A DNA stretch of 64,000 nt from Phycisphaerales bacterium (GCA_017642965.1 JAEPOJ010000004.1:82671-146670), one strand, 5' to 3'. Shown: positions 1 to 9,726, numbered from the stretch's first letter. Made by a program: numbers and translations. Notes: generated by a model from the sequence alone, not told the origin.

Positions 1-1558
1 GAATCATCATGATCGTCTCGAGGCATGTCGACGCCATCGCGAGGCGATCACGCATCGTTCGGATAAAGCCCGCCGGATCCGCCTGCATGTAGCAGCGGGC
101 ACGCTGTCGTGAGGCCGGGTGCGACGAATCCGAGATCGTCAGGCGTGCGAGCTCATCATGCGCGATTCGTCGGGTCGCATCGTGGGGCGAGCGGGAGGCA
201 AGCTCACTCAACCGAATCCGAGTGGTGGATGACGGCGAATCGAACCGGGGCGGTTCGGCTCCCAGCGTGCTCCAGCGGATGCCCGCGTGCCTGCTGATCA
301 CGCCGTCCGCATCGAATACGAAATCCTGCAAGTCAAGTGCAGGGCAAAGCCCGGCGGCACGCAGGCGAACATGCAAGCCCTCATCCGCGAGCGCCGGTTC
401 AATCCGGCTCCGCCGCGCCTGCTCGTCACCGCCGATGAGCGGGTTGAGCGACACGACACCAAGCCGCGCTGATCGGCTCAGGGACTTCCATTGCTGTGCG
501 GAGGGAAGGACTTCCTGCGCCCTGCTCGCACTCCTGGGGCTCGTGATCGTGCTGAGCTTCTTCGCCCGCGATGGTCGCACCGCCAGGTGGGCGTTCTGCA
601 GCATGATCTCGTGCTCGATCAGGGACTCCGGGACCCTCAACCGCTCCAACGCCGCGTTCGATATCGCGTCGATCGGGAGCCACCGCAGCGCACGTTCACG
701 CAGAAGCGGGCAGTCCGTGCGCTTAAGCAGTGTCCGGATCGGCGCATGGCTCGGGTGGTTCCGCATCGCGAGAAGACGGCGCATCCGGTCGCTGATCTCC
801 CGCTCGACCCTTGAGACGTTCCGATGATCGATCAGAAGCAGCAGCGCCACAAGCGGCGAACGGCAACGGTGCGATGCGAAGCCGTACGCGGCATCCGATA
901 CCGCTCGGAGCAGCACGTGCCGCTCAAGCTCGAGCACATCTGGATCTGCTGGGAACGAGACCACGCCCTGATTCGCGATCGATGCGTAATGCGTTCCCAG
1001 CAGTTCGCTGGGCACGTGCCGAAGCTGACGCAGCGACATCCGCAATACAGTCTCATCCGCTGCCTGTCGAACACGCTGCTCCTCGTCTCCCAGGAGCGTG
1101 CAGACGACACTCCCGAGCGCAGGATCCGCGGTGTCGTGGGCGATGGAGATCGCTGCGAGGCGGGCGTCCGCTTCTGCGTGTCCAGCGAGCAGCTTGGTCG
1201 TTTCGATCCAGCGCTCACGCCCAACCGCGAGCGCCAGCGGCCGAGCATCAGCGGGGATGTTTGGCCACGCGCGGGCGAGCGCCTGCAGCGCATCGTCGGC
1301 GTGACGCTCACGCCAGCGTGCGGGCAGACGGGTGATCAGCTCGATGGGGCCAGATGCGTGGGCCTCGCTCCGATGGCCGTGTGTCACGCCCCGCCCCTGC
1401 GCGGCCAGCTCGATGAGCATCAGTGCCATCGAATCCCGCGCAGAACCATGTGCCCCGCGCAGGGCGTGCCCGAGCGTCACAATCCGATCGCGCAGCCCGA
1501 GGCGCCTTGCCTGCTCAAGCGATGCGGGGAGCGTTGATTGTGGGTGTCCGCCACTCAT
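1..1558 (-). CDS. HEAT-like repeat protein, C-terminus beyond window edge
   Basis: An uninterrupted reading frame runs leftward from an ATG at 1558 to the first base of the window, about 519 codons with no stop, so the gene is partial. The translation starts MSGGHPQSTLPASLEQARRL and is rich in Ala, Leu and Arg, with repeated amphipathic helices such as 'DARLAAISIAHDTADPALGSV' shortened patterns spaced 30-40 residues apart. These resemble HEAT or PBS-lyase repeats, which usually act as protein-binding scaffolds. No catalytic motif or signal peptide is visible. It is divergent from the gene at 1836; the 277 bases between them are AT-richer and should hold both promoters, though I cannot fix a -35/-10 pair. 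The assignment as a repeat scaffold is inference; that this frame is coding is fairly secure from its length. Confidence 0.6.
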   Translation of the reverse strand, partial: MSGGHPQSTLPASLEQARRLGLRDRIVTLGHALRGAHGSARDSMALMLIELAAQGRGVTHGHRSEAHASGPIELITRLPARWRERHADDALQALARAWPNIPADARPLALAVGRERWIETTKLLAGHAEADARLAAISIAHDTADPALGSVVCTLLGDEEQRVRQAADETVLRMSLRQLRHVPSELLGTHYASIANQGVVSFPADPDVLELERHVLLRAVSDAAYGFASHRCRSPLVALLLLIDHRNVSRVEREISDRMRRLLAMRNHPSHAPIRTLLKRTDCPLLRERALRWLPIDAISNAALERLRVPESLIEHEIMLQNAHLAVRPSRAKKLSTITSPRSASRAQEVLPSAQQWKSLSRSARLGVVSLNPLIGGDEQARRSRIEPALADEGLHVRLRAAGLCPALDLQDFVFDADGVISRHAGIRWSTLGAEPPRFDSPSSTTRIRLSELASRSPHDATRRIAHDELARLTISDSSHPASRQRARCYMQADPAGFIRTMRDRLAMASTCLETIMMI

Positions 1559-1835
1559 GTTTTGTTTATGTTTGGGTGAAACCTCGAATCGCATCCATAC
1601 TATCGAGAATCGCTATGTATTGTGGTTGGGATGTGTGTAAATCTGATATCTTGTGTCTGAAGAGGTAAAAATCACCAAATTTGTCAGTATTCACAAAATG
1701 GGCTTGGGAAAACCAGTTTCGTCCCATAAACTCATCTCTTCGTCGCTTTTTGGTCATCCACTCAAGAAAACGACGCGTCGGGAAGTTGTTTGACCCGGTC
1801 TCCACACACAACAACCTCGGCATGGGAAGGAATCC

Positions 1836-2390
1836 ATGACCCAAATAAAAACCGCACACACGAACGCGAGCTGCCTTCAAACATACCAATCCGTTCTTTA
1901 CTCCCGTCCGTTGCACCCGGAACTCTTCTCGATTGTGGAGCACCGCAACGTCAACTTCGGGCCGTATCAGTTCGAATCCTGGCTGATGGAGGGGCGCCAC
2001 ATGTGCCGCTTCGAGATCAGCGGGGCCTGCGCCTGCGAGATTGTCAGCGAGAGCAGCCGCGGGCTGCCCGAAACGGGCGTCGTCGAGTCGCTGCTCTGTG
2101 CCGGAGAGCGCGAGTTCGAGTACCGCTTCCCGCGCTCGAAGCTCAACTACATGGCCAGCGTCCAGACCGAGCAGCTCAGCCAGAACCTCTACCTCTCCAC
2201 ATTCGAAGAGCTCGACGACTTCGCCCGTGAGGAGCAGGCCATGGTGCACCGCTGGGACGACGAGATCGGCCCCTGCATGAGCATCCTCGCCTACCAGCGC
2301 CTCGCCAAGGAAGTCCACGTCCAGGCCTACCACTTCATCGCCCGTGAGGGCCTAGTACTGCGGACCCAGTCCCTGTTCGAGCACCTCTGA
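1836..2390 (+). CDS. DUF2617-like conserved hypothetical protein
   Basis: This encodes a 184-residue cytoplasmic protein with no signal peptide or membrane segment. From memory, the N-terminal 'LYSRPLHPELF' and the C-terminal 'VQAYHF...RTQSLFE' match the layout of planctomycete DUF2617 proteins, which are about this size and of unknown function; I could not search to confirm. The start is supported by GGAAGG about 8 bases upstream ('gggaaggaatccATG'). The gene stands alone and is followed by a clear intrinsic terminator. No function can be proposed from sequence. Confidence 0.75.
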   Translation: MTQIKTAHTNASCLQTYQSVLYSRPLHPELFSIVEHRNVNFGPYQFESWLMEGRHMCRFEISGACACEIVSESSRGLPETGVVESLLCAGEREFEYRFPRSKLNYMASVQTEQLSQNLYLSTFEELDDFAREEQAMVHRWDDEIGPCMSILAYQRLAKEVHVQAYHFIAREGLVLRTQSLFEHL

Positions 2391-2412
2391 GTTGAACCTG
2401 AACTCAATGACC

Positions 2413-2436
2413 AACCCGGGCCCGCCCGGGTTTTTT
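2413..2436 (+). terminator. Rho-independent terminator
   Basis: An 8-bp GC-rich stem (AACCCGGG / CCCGGGTT) with a 4-base loop is followed directly by a run of six T. It lies 22 bases after the stop of the DUF2617-like gene and before ileS. Confidence 0.85.
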
Positions 2437-2732
2437 CATGTCCACCCGCGATTCGCTCTGTGAGATCGCCGATCATCGGGCTATGCTCTGTGCGATGCAC
2501 ACGAACCGCCCATCTCGGCAGACCGGCCAGCGCCTGGAGGAGATCCAGAGCCGCCGAATTATGTGGCCCCGCTGAGGGCCCGCGGGTGATCTACCACCCA
2601 CGCCGACCCCACGGGGCACGTGCCAGCACCAACCGCTCGCACCCGAAACGCATCCACCGACGCCAATCCCACTGAATACGATCACACACGCGGCGATCAT
2701 TGCCAACCCGACGCGTGCAGGAGCCGACCGAT
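2437..2732. other. Intergenic leader upstream of ileS
   Basis: About 300 bases between the terminator and ileS without a convincing gene. A 27-codon open frame (2495-2575) exists but has no Shine-Dalgarno and no cluster of Ile codons, so I do not call it a leader peptide. I see no T-box features. A TATGCT hexamer at 2482-2487 could be a -10 element, but no -35 partner stands out. Confidence 0.4.
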
Positions 2733-5648
2733 ATGTCCGACACCCAGACCGACAAGCCGAACTACAAGAAGACGGTGAATCTGCCCAAGACCGGGTTCCC
2801 GATGAAGGCGAACCTGATCCAGAATGAGCCAGCATCGCTCAAGCGCTGGGACAAGCTGGACGGCAAAGCCGGGCTCTACAACGCCATGCGCGAGAAGGCC
2901 AAGGGCTTCGACAAGAAGTTCGTCTTCCACGACGGCCCGCCCTACGCCAACGGATCGATCCACTTGGGGCACCTGATGAACAAGTGCCTCAAGGACTTCG
3001 TGGTCCGCTCCAAGTTTATGAACGGCTACAACACCGGCTTCGTCCCGGGCTGGGACTGCCACGGCCTGCCCATCGAGCACAAGGTGATGACGGACCTGGT
3101 TGAGTCGGGCAAGGCCGACAAGCTCGACGGGCTCGACGACGACACACGACGCATGGCCGTCCGCAAGGAATGCAAGAGCTACGCGAGCAAGCAGGTCAAG
3201 CTCCAGACCGGCCAGATGCAGCGCCTGCTCACCGTCGCCGACTACGAGAACCCGTACCTCACCATGGTCCCCCGCTACGAGGGCGCCGTCCTCGATGTGC
3301 TCGCGGGTCTGTGCGAGCAGGGCCTGGTCTACAAAGCACTCAAGCCCGTGCACTGGTCCGTCGCCAATGAGACAGCGCTCGCGGACGCCGAACTCGAGTA
3401 CCAGGACCGCGAGGATCTGTCAGTTTATGTGGACTTTGAAGCAGCCAATGCCGACGCGGTCTACGACGCGTTCGGGCTCACCGGCGACGCCCGACCCGGC
3501 GCGACGCCCAGCTTCATGATCTGGACCACCACCCCGTGGACGCTGCCCGCGAACCTCGCGATCGCGGTCCACGAGAAGTTTGAGTACGCCCTCGTGCGAG
3601 TGGACGGGAACTACACCGTCATGGCCGTCGAGCTCGTCGAGAAGGTCTGCAAAGCCGCCAAGGCCGAGGACGTCGAGACCATCGCCACCACCACCGGCGA
3701 CAAGCTCGTCGGCCTGCACTACAAGCACCCCTTCCGCGACGAGGCCCCCACGCCCGTCAACGAGCCCGATGCCGACACGAGCAAGTGCTACACCGTCGTG
3801 GACGCGGACTACGTCACCCTCGAGGACGGCTCAGGGCTGGTCCACACTGCGCCGGGGCACGGTGCCGACGACTACCAGACTGGCCTGCGCGTCGGCCTCC
3901 CGGTCTACTGCCCGGTCCTCGGCGACGGCGTCTACGACGCATCCGTCCCGGATTGGCTCGCGGGCATGTCGATCTGGGACGCCAACGAGCTGATCGCCAA
4001 GAAGCTCACCGAGTCCGGGCACATGTTCTACGCCCACCGCTTCATGCACTCCTACCCCCACGACTGGCGATCCAAGACCCCGGTCATCTTCCGCTGCACC
4101 GAGCAGTGGTTCGTCGACGTGAACAAGCCCACCAAGCGCGACGGCAAGGGCCTGCGGGAGATGGCGCTGGCCGCGACCGGCGAGGGAGGCAGCGTCAACT
4201 TCGTCCCCGGGTGGGGTCGCAACCGCATGCGCGGCATGCTCGACTCACGCCCCGACTGGTGCATCTCACGCCAGCGTGCCTGGGGCCTGCCCATCCCGGC
4301 GTTCACCATGCCCGACGGCAGCGCCTTCATGACCAGGGCCTCGGCGCAGGCCGTTGCCGATCTCGTGCGCACCAAGGGCTCGGACGCGTGGTTCACCATG
4401 TCGCCGACAGAACTGCTCGCGGACTACAACGCAAGCAATGACCCGGACGCGCCCGCTCATCTCAAGGATGGCTCGGTCACCTTCGATCAACTCAAGAAGG
4501 GGCAGGACATCCTCGATGTCTGGTTCGAGTCGGGCTCGTCCTGGAACGCGGTCATGCGTGACCGATCAGACGGCGAAGACTACCCCATCGATCTCTACCT
4601 CGAAGGGTCGGACCAGCACCGCGGCTGGTTCCAGCTCTCGCTGCTCCCGTCGCTGGGCGTCATGGGCGAGCCGGCATTCCGCACGCTGCTCACCCACGGC
4701 TTCATGGTCGACAAGGACGGCAAGAAGCTCTCCAAGTCCAAGGGCGCCGCCCTCAAGGACCTGTTCGATCGCTACGGCGCGGACGTCCTCCGCTGGTGGG
4801 TGTGCTCGCTCGCCTACGAGAACGACGTCAAGGTCGACGAGGCGTTCTTCAAGCTCTCCGGCGAGAGCTACCGCACCATCCGCAACCGACTCCGCTTCCT
4901 GCTCAGCAACCTCGACGGGTTCAGGCCCGACGATTCGATCGCCTTCCCGCCGACTTCGCTCGAGGCGTTCGTGCTCGCCGAGTTCGAGAAGACCCGCGCG
5001 AAGGTCGTCGACGCGTACGAGCGCTACGCCTTCCACGAGGTGCACAAGTTGCTCTACAACTTCTGCAACAACACACTCTCGGGCGAGTACCTGACTGCCG
5101 TCAAGGACCGCCTCTACTGCGACGCCATCGATTCGGAGCGACGCAGGCGGGCCCAGCAGGCCATGTTCGTGATGTGCGACGGCATCGCCAAGCTCCTCGC
5201 GCCCATCATGTGCCACACGGCCGACGAGGCCTACCGCAACCTGCACGGCGTGGATCAGAAGGACATCGAGACCTGCGTGCACCTGACCGGCTTCCCCAGC
5301 CCAGTCAGCGTCACCGCCGCTGCCGAATGGGACACCGCTCGCGAGAGCCTCAGCGACGTCATGCGGAACCTCGAGGCGGCACGCTCCGAGAAGGACATCG
5401 ACAACCCGCTCGACGCGGGGCTCGTCGTACCCGACAAGGAGGGCGTGCTCGCCAAGTTCGACCTCGTCGACCTCGCGGACTACTGCGGCGTCTCTCGCTT
5501 CACCCTCAAGGGTGACGGCGTGGTCGAGGTGGTGGACCTGCGTGACGAACCGCGATGCGAACGCTCGTGGAAGCGGGACGGTACGGTCAAGGAGCGAAGC
5601 GACGGCGGCATGCTCTCCGACCGCGACGCGGCCGCCCTCGGCGTCTGA
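2733..5648 (+). CDS. ileS: Isoleucyl-tRNA synthetase
   Basis: Class I synthetase charging tRNA-Ile in the cytoplasm. The 971-residue product has the HIGH motif as HLGH (77-80), the editing (CP1) domain with TTTPWTLPANLA, the DVWFESGSSW signature and the KMSKS loop as KKLSKSKG (664-671), followed by an anticodon-binding domain. The start at 2733 is chosen over an upstream in-frame TTG at 2700 because GCAGGAG sits 9 bases before the ATG and the N-terminus then matches the family. The extreme C-terminus aligns with the usual IleS zinc ribbon, but only Cys942 remains; the partner positions read Ser945, Ser962 and Asp965. Bacterial IleS zinc ribbons normally carry four cysteines, so zinc binding there is probably lost. 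A terminator follows at 5691. Confidence 0.97.
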   Translation: MSDTQTDKPNYKKTVNLPKTGFPMKANLIQNEPASLKRWDKLDGKAGLYNAMREKAKGFDKKFVFHDGPPYANGSIHLGHLMNKCLKDFVVRSKFMNGYNTGFVPGWDCHGLPIEHKVMTDLVESGKADKLDGLDDDTRRMAVRKECKSYASKQVKLQTGQMQRLLTVADYENPYLTMVPRYEGAVLDVLAGLCEQGLVYKALKPVHWSVANETALADAELEYQDREDLSVYVDFEAANADAVYDAFGLTGDARPGATPSFMIWTTTPWTLPANLAIAVHEKFEYALVRVDGNYTVMAVELVEKVCKAAKAEDVETIATTTGDKLVGLHYKHPFRDEAPTPVNEPDADTSKCYTVVDADYVTLEDGSGLVHTAPGHGADDYQTGLRVGLPVYCPVLGDGVYDASVPDWLAGMSIWDANELIAKKLTESGHMFYAHRFMHSYPHDWRSKTPVIFRCTEQWFVDVNKPTKRDGKGLREMALAATGEGGSVNFVPGWGRNRMRGMLDSRPDWCISRQRAWGLPIPAFTMPDGSAFMTRASAQAVADLVRTKGSDAWFTMSPTELLADYNASNDPDAPAHLKDGSVTFDQLKKGQDILDVWFESGSSWNAVMRDRSDGEDYPIDLYLEGSDQHRGWFQLSLLPSLGVMGEPAFRTLLTHGFMVDKDGKKLSKSKGAALKDLFDRYGADVLRWWVCSLAYENDVKVDEAFFKLSGESYRTIRNRLRFLLSNLDGFRPDDSIAFPPTSLEAFVLAEFEKTRAKVVDAYERYAFHEVHKLLYNFCNNTLSGEYLTAVKDRLYCDAIDSERRRRAQQAMFVMCDGIAKLLAPIMCHTADEAYRNLHGVDQKDIETCVHLTGFPSPVSVTAAAEWDTARESLSDVMRNLEAARSEKDIDNPLDAGLVVPDKEGVLAKFDLVDLADYCGVSRFTLKGDGVVEVVDLRDEPRCERSWKRDGTVKERSDGGMLSDRDAAALGV

Positions 5649-5690
5649 TAACCCGCACGGTACTTCGGTTTGTGCCGCGTTGAATAGACG

Positions 5691-5724
5691 CAACACCCAC
5701 CAGATCGGTGGGTGTTGTCGTTTT
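5691..5724 (+). terminator. Rho-independent terminator after ileS
   Basis: A perfect 11-bp inverted repeat (CAACACCCACC / GGTGGGTGTTG) with a 5-base loop is followed by TCGTTTT. It lies 43 bases after the ileS stop and separates it from the histidine kinase gene. Confidence 0.8.
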
Positions 5725-5772
5725 GCCACACCCCCGCGAACAACCGCCCCGTTTGGGCCGAAAGCGGGGACG

Positions 5773-6666
5773 ATGAGCACCAACCCAGACAACCCGAGTA
5801 ACAAGCCGCACGGCGATGACCACAGCCAAAGCCCGGTCCCCGAGAAGCGGACCGTCCGCCCACCGGGCGTGCACGATGTGCGAGATCCCTCATCGAGCCC
5901 GGATACCGCCGATCAGCTGACGGTCTTGGCACATGACTTAAGCAACATGCTCGACGGCTCGATGCGGTGGCTCTCGCTGGCCGCGGCGGCGATGCCGGAG
6001 GATCAGCGCGACAACGCCACAAAGGACCTTGTTCGCGCACGCGAGCAGATCGGGACGGTACTCACCACGCTTGAGCGCATGAGCTCGATGGTCAACGCGG
6101 CGATGCGCTCGAAGTCGGTGCCGCTCGGTTCGCCGGTGCTCGGCGTATCCGAGGCGGTCAGCATCGCGATGGCGATCGACCACGCGGTCGATGTGGTCCG
6201 CCCGATGGCCGGCGCCGTGGGCGCGAGCATCAAGGTTCGCATCGATCCGCGTGCCGGGCGGTTGCCCGCCGGGCCGCTCTACACCGTCATCCTCAATGCG
6301 CTCTTCAACGCGGTGCAATCGATCGGATCCGCGACCAGCGTGGACTCGCTCGATCCGGGCGGGGAGATCGAGGTGGTCGCACGCACGGATACCAAGCGGG
6401 ACGAGACCGTGCTGGAAGTCATCGACGACGGGATTGGTCTCGACCGGAAGGTCCGCAACAACCAGGCCTTCAAGCACGGTGTCTCGACCAAGGATGAGCA
6501 TTCCGGGTTCGGGCTCGCGATGGCCCACCAGATCGTTGAGCAGCTCGAGGGGATCATCACCCTCACCCAGCGCGAGGACCGAGAGAGCACCGCTCGCCCC
6601 GGCGCGATCTTACGCGTGTGCATCCCCCAACCCGATGACGAGCAACTTGACCTGGAGATTGGCTGA
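5773..6666 (+). CDS. NtrB-like sensor histidine kinase without membrane segments
   Basis: A 297-residue soluble histidine kinase. A dimerisation/phospho-acceptor helix carries LAHDLSNMLDG (His in an 'HDxxN' box near residue 55). It is followed by a HATPase_c domain with an N-box-like LNALFNAVQSI, a G1 box DDGIGLD and a G2 box GFGLAMAHQ. There is no transmembrane helix and no recognisable PAS domain; the first 45 residues are polar and probably disordered. It ends two bases before the start of a sigma-54-type response regulator, so the two form a cognate pair in one operon. The signal sensed cannot be read from the sequence. The ATG at 5773 is preferred to an upstream frame extension that overlaps the ileS terminator. 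Confidence 0.9.
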   Translation: MSTNPDNPSNKPHGDDHSQSPVPEKRTVRPPGVHDVRDPSSSPDTADQLTVLAHDLSNMLDGSMRWLSLAAAAMPEDQRDNATKDLVRAREQIGTVLTTLERMSSMVNAAMRSKSVPLGSPVLGVSEAVSIAMAIDHAVDVVRPMAGAVGASIKVRIDPRAGRLPAGPLYTVILNALFNAVQSIGSATSVDSLDPGGEIEVVARTDTKRDETVLEVIDDGIGLDRKVRNNQAFKHGVSTKDEHSGFGLAMAHQIVEQLEGIITLTQREDRESTARPGAILRVCIPQPDDEQLDLEIG

Positions 6667-6668
6667 GC

Positions 6669-8096
6669 ATGGCACCCAAAGCCCACATCCTGGTCATCGA
6701 TGATGATCCGATCGTCGCCGACTCGATCGCGGAGTTCTTCATCGCGGAAGGCCACGCGGCGGTCTCGGTCTACTCCCCAAGCGAAGCGCTCAGCGAGCTC
6801 AGCCGGGCAGCGTCCAGCGGCAAGCCCTACCAGGTCGCCATGTGCGACATTAACCTCCCGGAGATGGGCGGCCTTGATCTGCTCCGAGAGGTCATCAAGG
6901 CACACGGCCAGGTCTCCGTCATCATGCTCACGGGGTACGGCACGGTCGAATCCGCGGTGCAGGCGCTCCGCAGCGGCGCGGTCGACTTCCTCACGAAGCC
7001 GATCGTGGACGAGGAGCTCCGCATATCGCTCGAGCGCGCGCTCCGCCAGCACGAGCTCAAGCGTGAGAACACGACGATGAAGTCCCGCCTGGAGCACAGC
7101 TTCGGGCTCGCCAACATGGTCGGCACCGATCATCGGATGCAGAAGATCTACGAGACCGTGCACGCGGTGGCCAGCTCGCGCACGACGGTGCTGATGTCGG
7201 GCGAATCGGGCGTCGGCAAGAGCATGATCGCCAAGGCGATCCACCAGGAATCGAACCGCAGCACCGAACCCTACGTCGAACTCGCCTGCGGCTCCATCCC
7301 CGAAACCCTGCTCGAGTCCGAGCTCTTCGGTCACGTCAAAGGGGCCTTCACCGGCGCACACGCGGACAAGGTCGGCAAGTTCCTCGCCGCCGACGGTGGC
7401 ACGCTGTTCCTCGATGAGATCAACAGCGCGTCACCAGCGATGCAGCTCAAGCTACTCCGCGTGCTGCAGGAGCGCAAGTTCGAGCCCGTCGGGTCCAACG
7501 AGACCATCGAGGTGGACGTCCGCGTCATCCTCGCGAGCAACCAGGACCTCGAGCAGCTGGTGGCCAAGGGTAACTTCCGCCAGGACCTTTACTACCGCAT
7601 CAACGTCGTCAAGATTGAGATGCCGCCGCTCCGCGATCGCGTCGGCGACATCGCCAACCTCGCACAGCACTTCCTCGAGCAGCAGGCGCAGGAGCTGGGC
7701 CGCCAGTTCTCCGGGTTCTCAAGCGATGCCATCGATGCCCTGCGTCGGTACGACTACCCGGGCAACGTGCGTGAGCTGAGCAACATCGTTGAACGCGCAG
7801 CGGTCCTCTCACGGAATCAGACGATCGGGCTCGATGATCTCCCACCCCATGTGATTGAGCGTGATGCGAGCAGCGCGCCCCAGCTCATCGTCGACATGCC
7901 TGACAAGGAATGGGAACCCATGACGCTCAGCGAGGCGATGACGCAGCCAGAGCGTGCCTTCATCCTCCGTGCGCTCGAAGCGAACGAATGGAATCGACAG
8001 CAGACGGCCGAAGTGCTCGGCATCAACCGCACCACGCTGTACAAAAAGATGAAGCAGCTCGGCATCGACCCCGAAGCGCACGCTAAGGCCGGCTGA
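6669..8096 (+). CDS. Sigma-54-dependent response regulator (NtrC/AtoC family)
   Basis: A 475-residue transcription activator with three domains in order. The receiver has phospho-acceptor Asp60 (CDINLPEMGG) and the conserved Lys in FLTKP. The AAA+ sigma-54 activation domain has Walker A GESGVGKS (178-185), the sigma-54-contacting GAFTGA loop (225-230) and Walker B GGTLFLDEI. The C-terminal Fis-type helix-turn-helix ends NRTTLYKKMKQLG. The stop of the kinase and this ATG are separated by two bases, so they are cotranscribed and presumably form one phosphorelay. Targets should have -24/-12 promoters; I did not recognise any in the window with confidence. It converges with the lipoprotein gene, with one base between the stops. 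Confidence 0.95.
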   Translation: MAPKAHILVIDDDPIVADSIAEFFIAEGHAAVSVYSPSEALSELSRAASSGKPYQVAMCDINLPEMGGLDLLREVIKAHGQVSVIMLTGYGTVESAVQALRSGAVDFLTKPIVDEELRISLERALRQHELKRENTTMKSRLEHSFGLANMVGTDHRMQKIYETVHAVASSRTTVLMSGESGVGKSMIAKAIHQESNRSTEPYVELACGSIPETLLESELFGHVKGAFTGAHADKVGKFLAADGGTLFLDEINSASPAMQLKLLRVLQERKFEPVGSNETIEVDVRVILASNQDLEQLVAKGNFRQDLYYRINVVKIEMPPLRDRVGDIANLAQHFLEQQAQELGRQFSGFSSDAIDALRRYDYPGNVRELSNIVERAAVLSRNQTIGLDDLPPHVIERDASSAPQLIVDMPDKEWEPMTLSEAMTQPERAFILRALEANEWNRQQTAEVLGINRTTLYKKMKQLGIDPEAHAKAG

Positions 8097-8097
8097 A

Positions 8098-9669
8098 TCA
8101 CTGCCCCGTGAGGCGGCGCCTCAGCTGGGCCTCGTGGAGATCCGCGGGCCCGAACGCATCGAGATCAAACACCTCGAACCACACCCCGTCGCGATCCGTG
8201 CGTGATTGCTGGTTCGTCTGAACCGCGACCAGGTTGATCGAATCTGGGCCGAACTGCGATGGCGGGTAGCGGATCGGCTGATCCGATCGGATGGCCCAGT
8301 ACGTCGACCACGCGCCGGCGTGTCTCCCGAGCGCTTCTGCACCGCCGCTCGTCCAGATTTGTGACCCCTTCCCCACATCGAGGTTGCAGAAGAGATTCGC
8401 GTGGTTTGCACCTTTGTGATGATCCAGCGACAGGTTCACGCCCTCGCCGTTTTTGATCACGTTCCCCGCGCTGAGCTTCGTGACCGTGATGTCGTGATAA
8501 AACTCAGTCTCAAAACGGAAGTTCGTCAGGAGGTTGTCAGAGCCGAGCGAAATGCCGTGGTGCCCGGTGCGTCCGCCGCTCGGGGAGCGTGAGGACCTGA
8601 TCGTGATCGAATCAAGCGTACCCTGATCACCGTTAAAGAAGATCCCGCTGTCCGCGTTCTCGATCACGATGTCCCTGGCCCAGCAGTTGACCGTCCCGAC
8701 GAAGGCCATCGCGTTCCGCCCGACCTCCGTGAAATGCCCCTCGTAGGGGGTGCTCGGGAAGCGGATCGTGATCCCCTCGATACCCGAGTCGTACACCGTA
8801 GGCATGCTTACGCGCAACGTGGGCTGCCACGCCGTGCGTATCTGCCACGGCAGCGGGCGATTGAGTGTGATGGCCTGCCCGTTCACCGAGTTGACTCGCG
8901 CGTACAGGCGAACAGTGAAGTTGTTCTTCAGGTTTTTGGTCTCACCGGGCTGACCGGAATACAGGTGAGACAGCAGCGTGCCCTGCGAGTCGCCCTGCAT
9001 CTCGATCTGCACCTCATCGCCCGGGGTGAACTTCTCAGGGTTTGAGACAAACACCTGGCGATCACCCCGTCGCGCATCACGAATAATCTCGAATCGCTTC
9101 CGCCCGACCGGCTTGCCCTTGACTGAGAAGAAGCCGCCCGACCATGAGTACCTTGAAACTGGCTTGCCCGAACCCGTCCGAGCGGTCAGCGGCTCGACAT
9201 CATCGAGCGTATTCGTCACGGTGATGATCGTTTTATCGCTGCCGGCCCCCTTGAGCACCACGTTCGGCTTGCTGATCTCAACAACACCGGAAATGTAATA
9301 TTGGCCTTCCGGGATCTCGATGGTTCCCGACTGCACTCTGGCGAGGGCACGCACAAAGGCATCGGTATCGTCCTGCTGGTCTCGGCCGTTCGCCCCGTAG
9401 TCCTCGACGCTGGCCACCGTGCGATACGTTGGAATCGAGGCTTCTCCAAACCGGTACCCCGCGTACGAAAAATCGGGCAAACGCCCCCCGGGTTCGAAGA
9501 GCTCCCCGCTCTGACCCCAGAGCGCGGAAACCTGCGTGTGCGACGAAGCCGGCACACGCTCGCCGTCACCCCCACCCCACGGACGATCGCTACTAATGGT
9601 GATCGTGGCACAGGACGCGAGCGAGAAAAGACTCAGGAGCATCAGAAGGATTGCGTGCGGTGTTCTCAT
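8098..9669 (-). CDS. Lipoprotein with pectate-lyase-like right-handed beta-helix
   Basis: A 523-residue predicted lipoprotein. The N-terminus MRTPHAILLMLLSLFSLASC is a lipoprotein signal with lipobox LASC and lipidation at Cys20, which fixes the start at 9669 rather than 12 codons upstream. Residues about 75-140 contain the DYGANGRDQQDDTDAF block followed by GTIEIPEGQYYI. This is typical of the pectate-lyase-3/GH55-type parallel beta-helix superfamily, and the rest shows helical-rung repeats (IVIENADSGIFF, ITIRSS). Such proteins bind or cleave polysaccharides; I cannot identify the catalytic residues or substrate. It lies 57 bases downstream of pilT on the same strand and may be cotranscribed with it. 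Confidence 0.8.
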   Translation of the reverse strand: MRTPHAILLMLLSLFSLASCATITISSDRPWGGGDGERVPASSHTQVSALWGQSGELFEPGGRLPDFSYAGYRFGEASIPTYRTVASVEDYGANGRDQQDDTDAFVRALARVQSGTIEIPEGQYYISGVVEISKPNVVLKGAGSDKTIITVTNTLDDVEPLTARTGSGKPVSRYSWSGGFFSVKGKPVGRKRFEIIRDARRGDRQVFVSNPEKFTPGDEVQIEMQGDSQGTLLSHLYSGQPGETKNLKNNFTVRLYARVNSVNGQAITLNRPLPWQIRTAWQPTLRVSMPTVYDSGIEGITIRFPSTPYEGHFTEVGRNAMAFVGTVNCWARDIVIENADSGIFFNGDQGTLDSITIRSSRSPSGGRTGHHGISLGSDNLLTNFRFETEFYHDITVTKLSAGNVIKNGEGVNLSLDHHKGANHANLFCNLDVGKGSQIWTSGGAEALGRHAGAWSTYWAIRSDQPIRYPPSQFGPDSINLVAVQTNQQSRTDRDGVWFEVFDLDAFGPADLHEAQLRRRLTGQ

Positions 9670-9726
9670 GCCTACATCATACACGACACCGGCCGCGGAT
9701 CGCACGCCCCATGCGATAGTGCGGAT

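Noticed and set aside
222..1537. Long plus-strand frames (201, 174 and 237 codons) at the left edge
   Set aside because: They lie opposite a single minus-strand frame open for 519 codons with a good N-terminus; their products are Arg/Ser-rich without motifs.
1961..1985. TTCGAATCC resembling a tRNA T-loop
   Set aside because: It lies inside the DUF2617-like gene and no acceptor stem or anticodon arm surrounds it.
2495..2575. Possible 27-codon leader peptide upstream of ileS
   Set aside because: No ribosome site, only two Ile codons and no attenuator hairpin pair.
4566..5804. 412-codon minus-strand frame opposite ileS
   Set aside because: Antisense to a certain gene; Val/Glu/Leu-rich shadow product typical of high-GC DNA.
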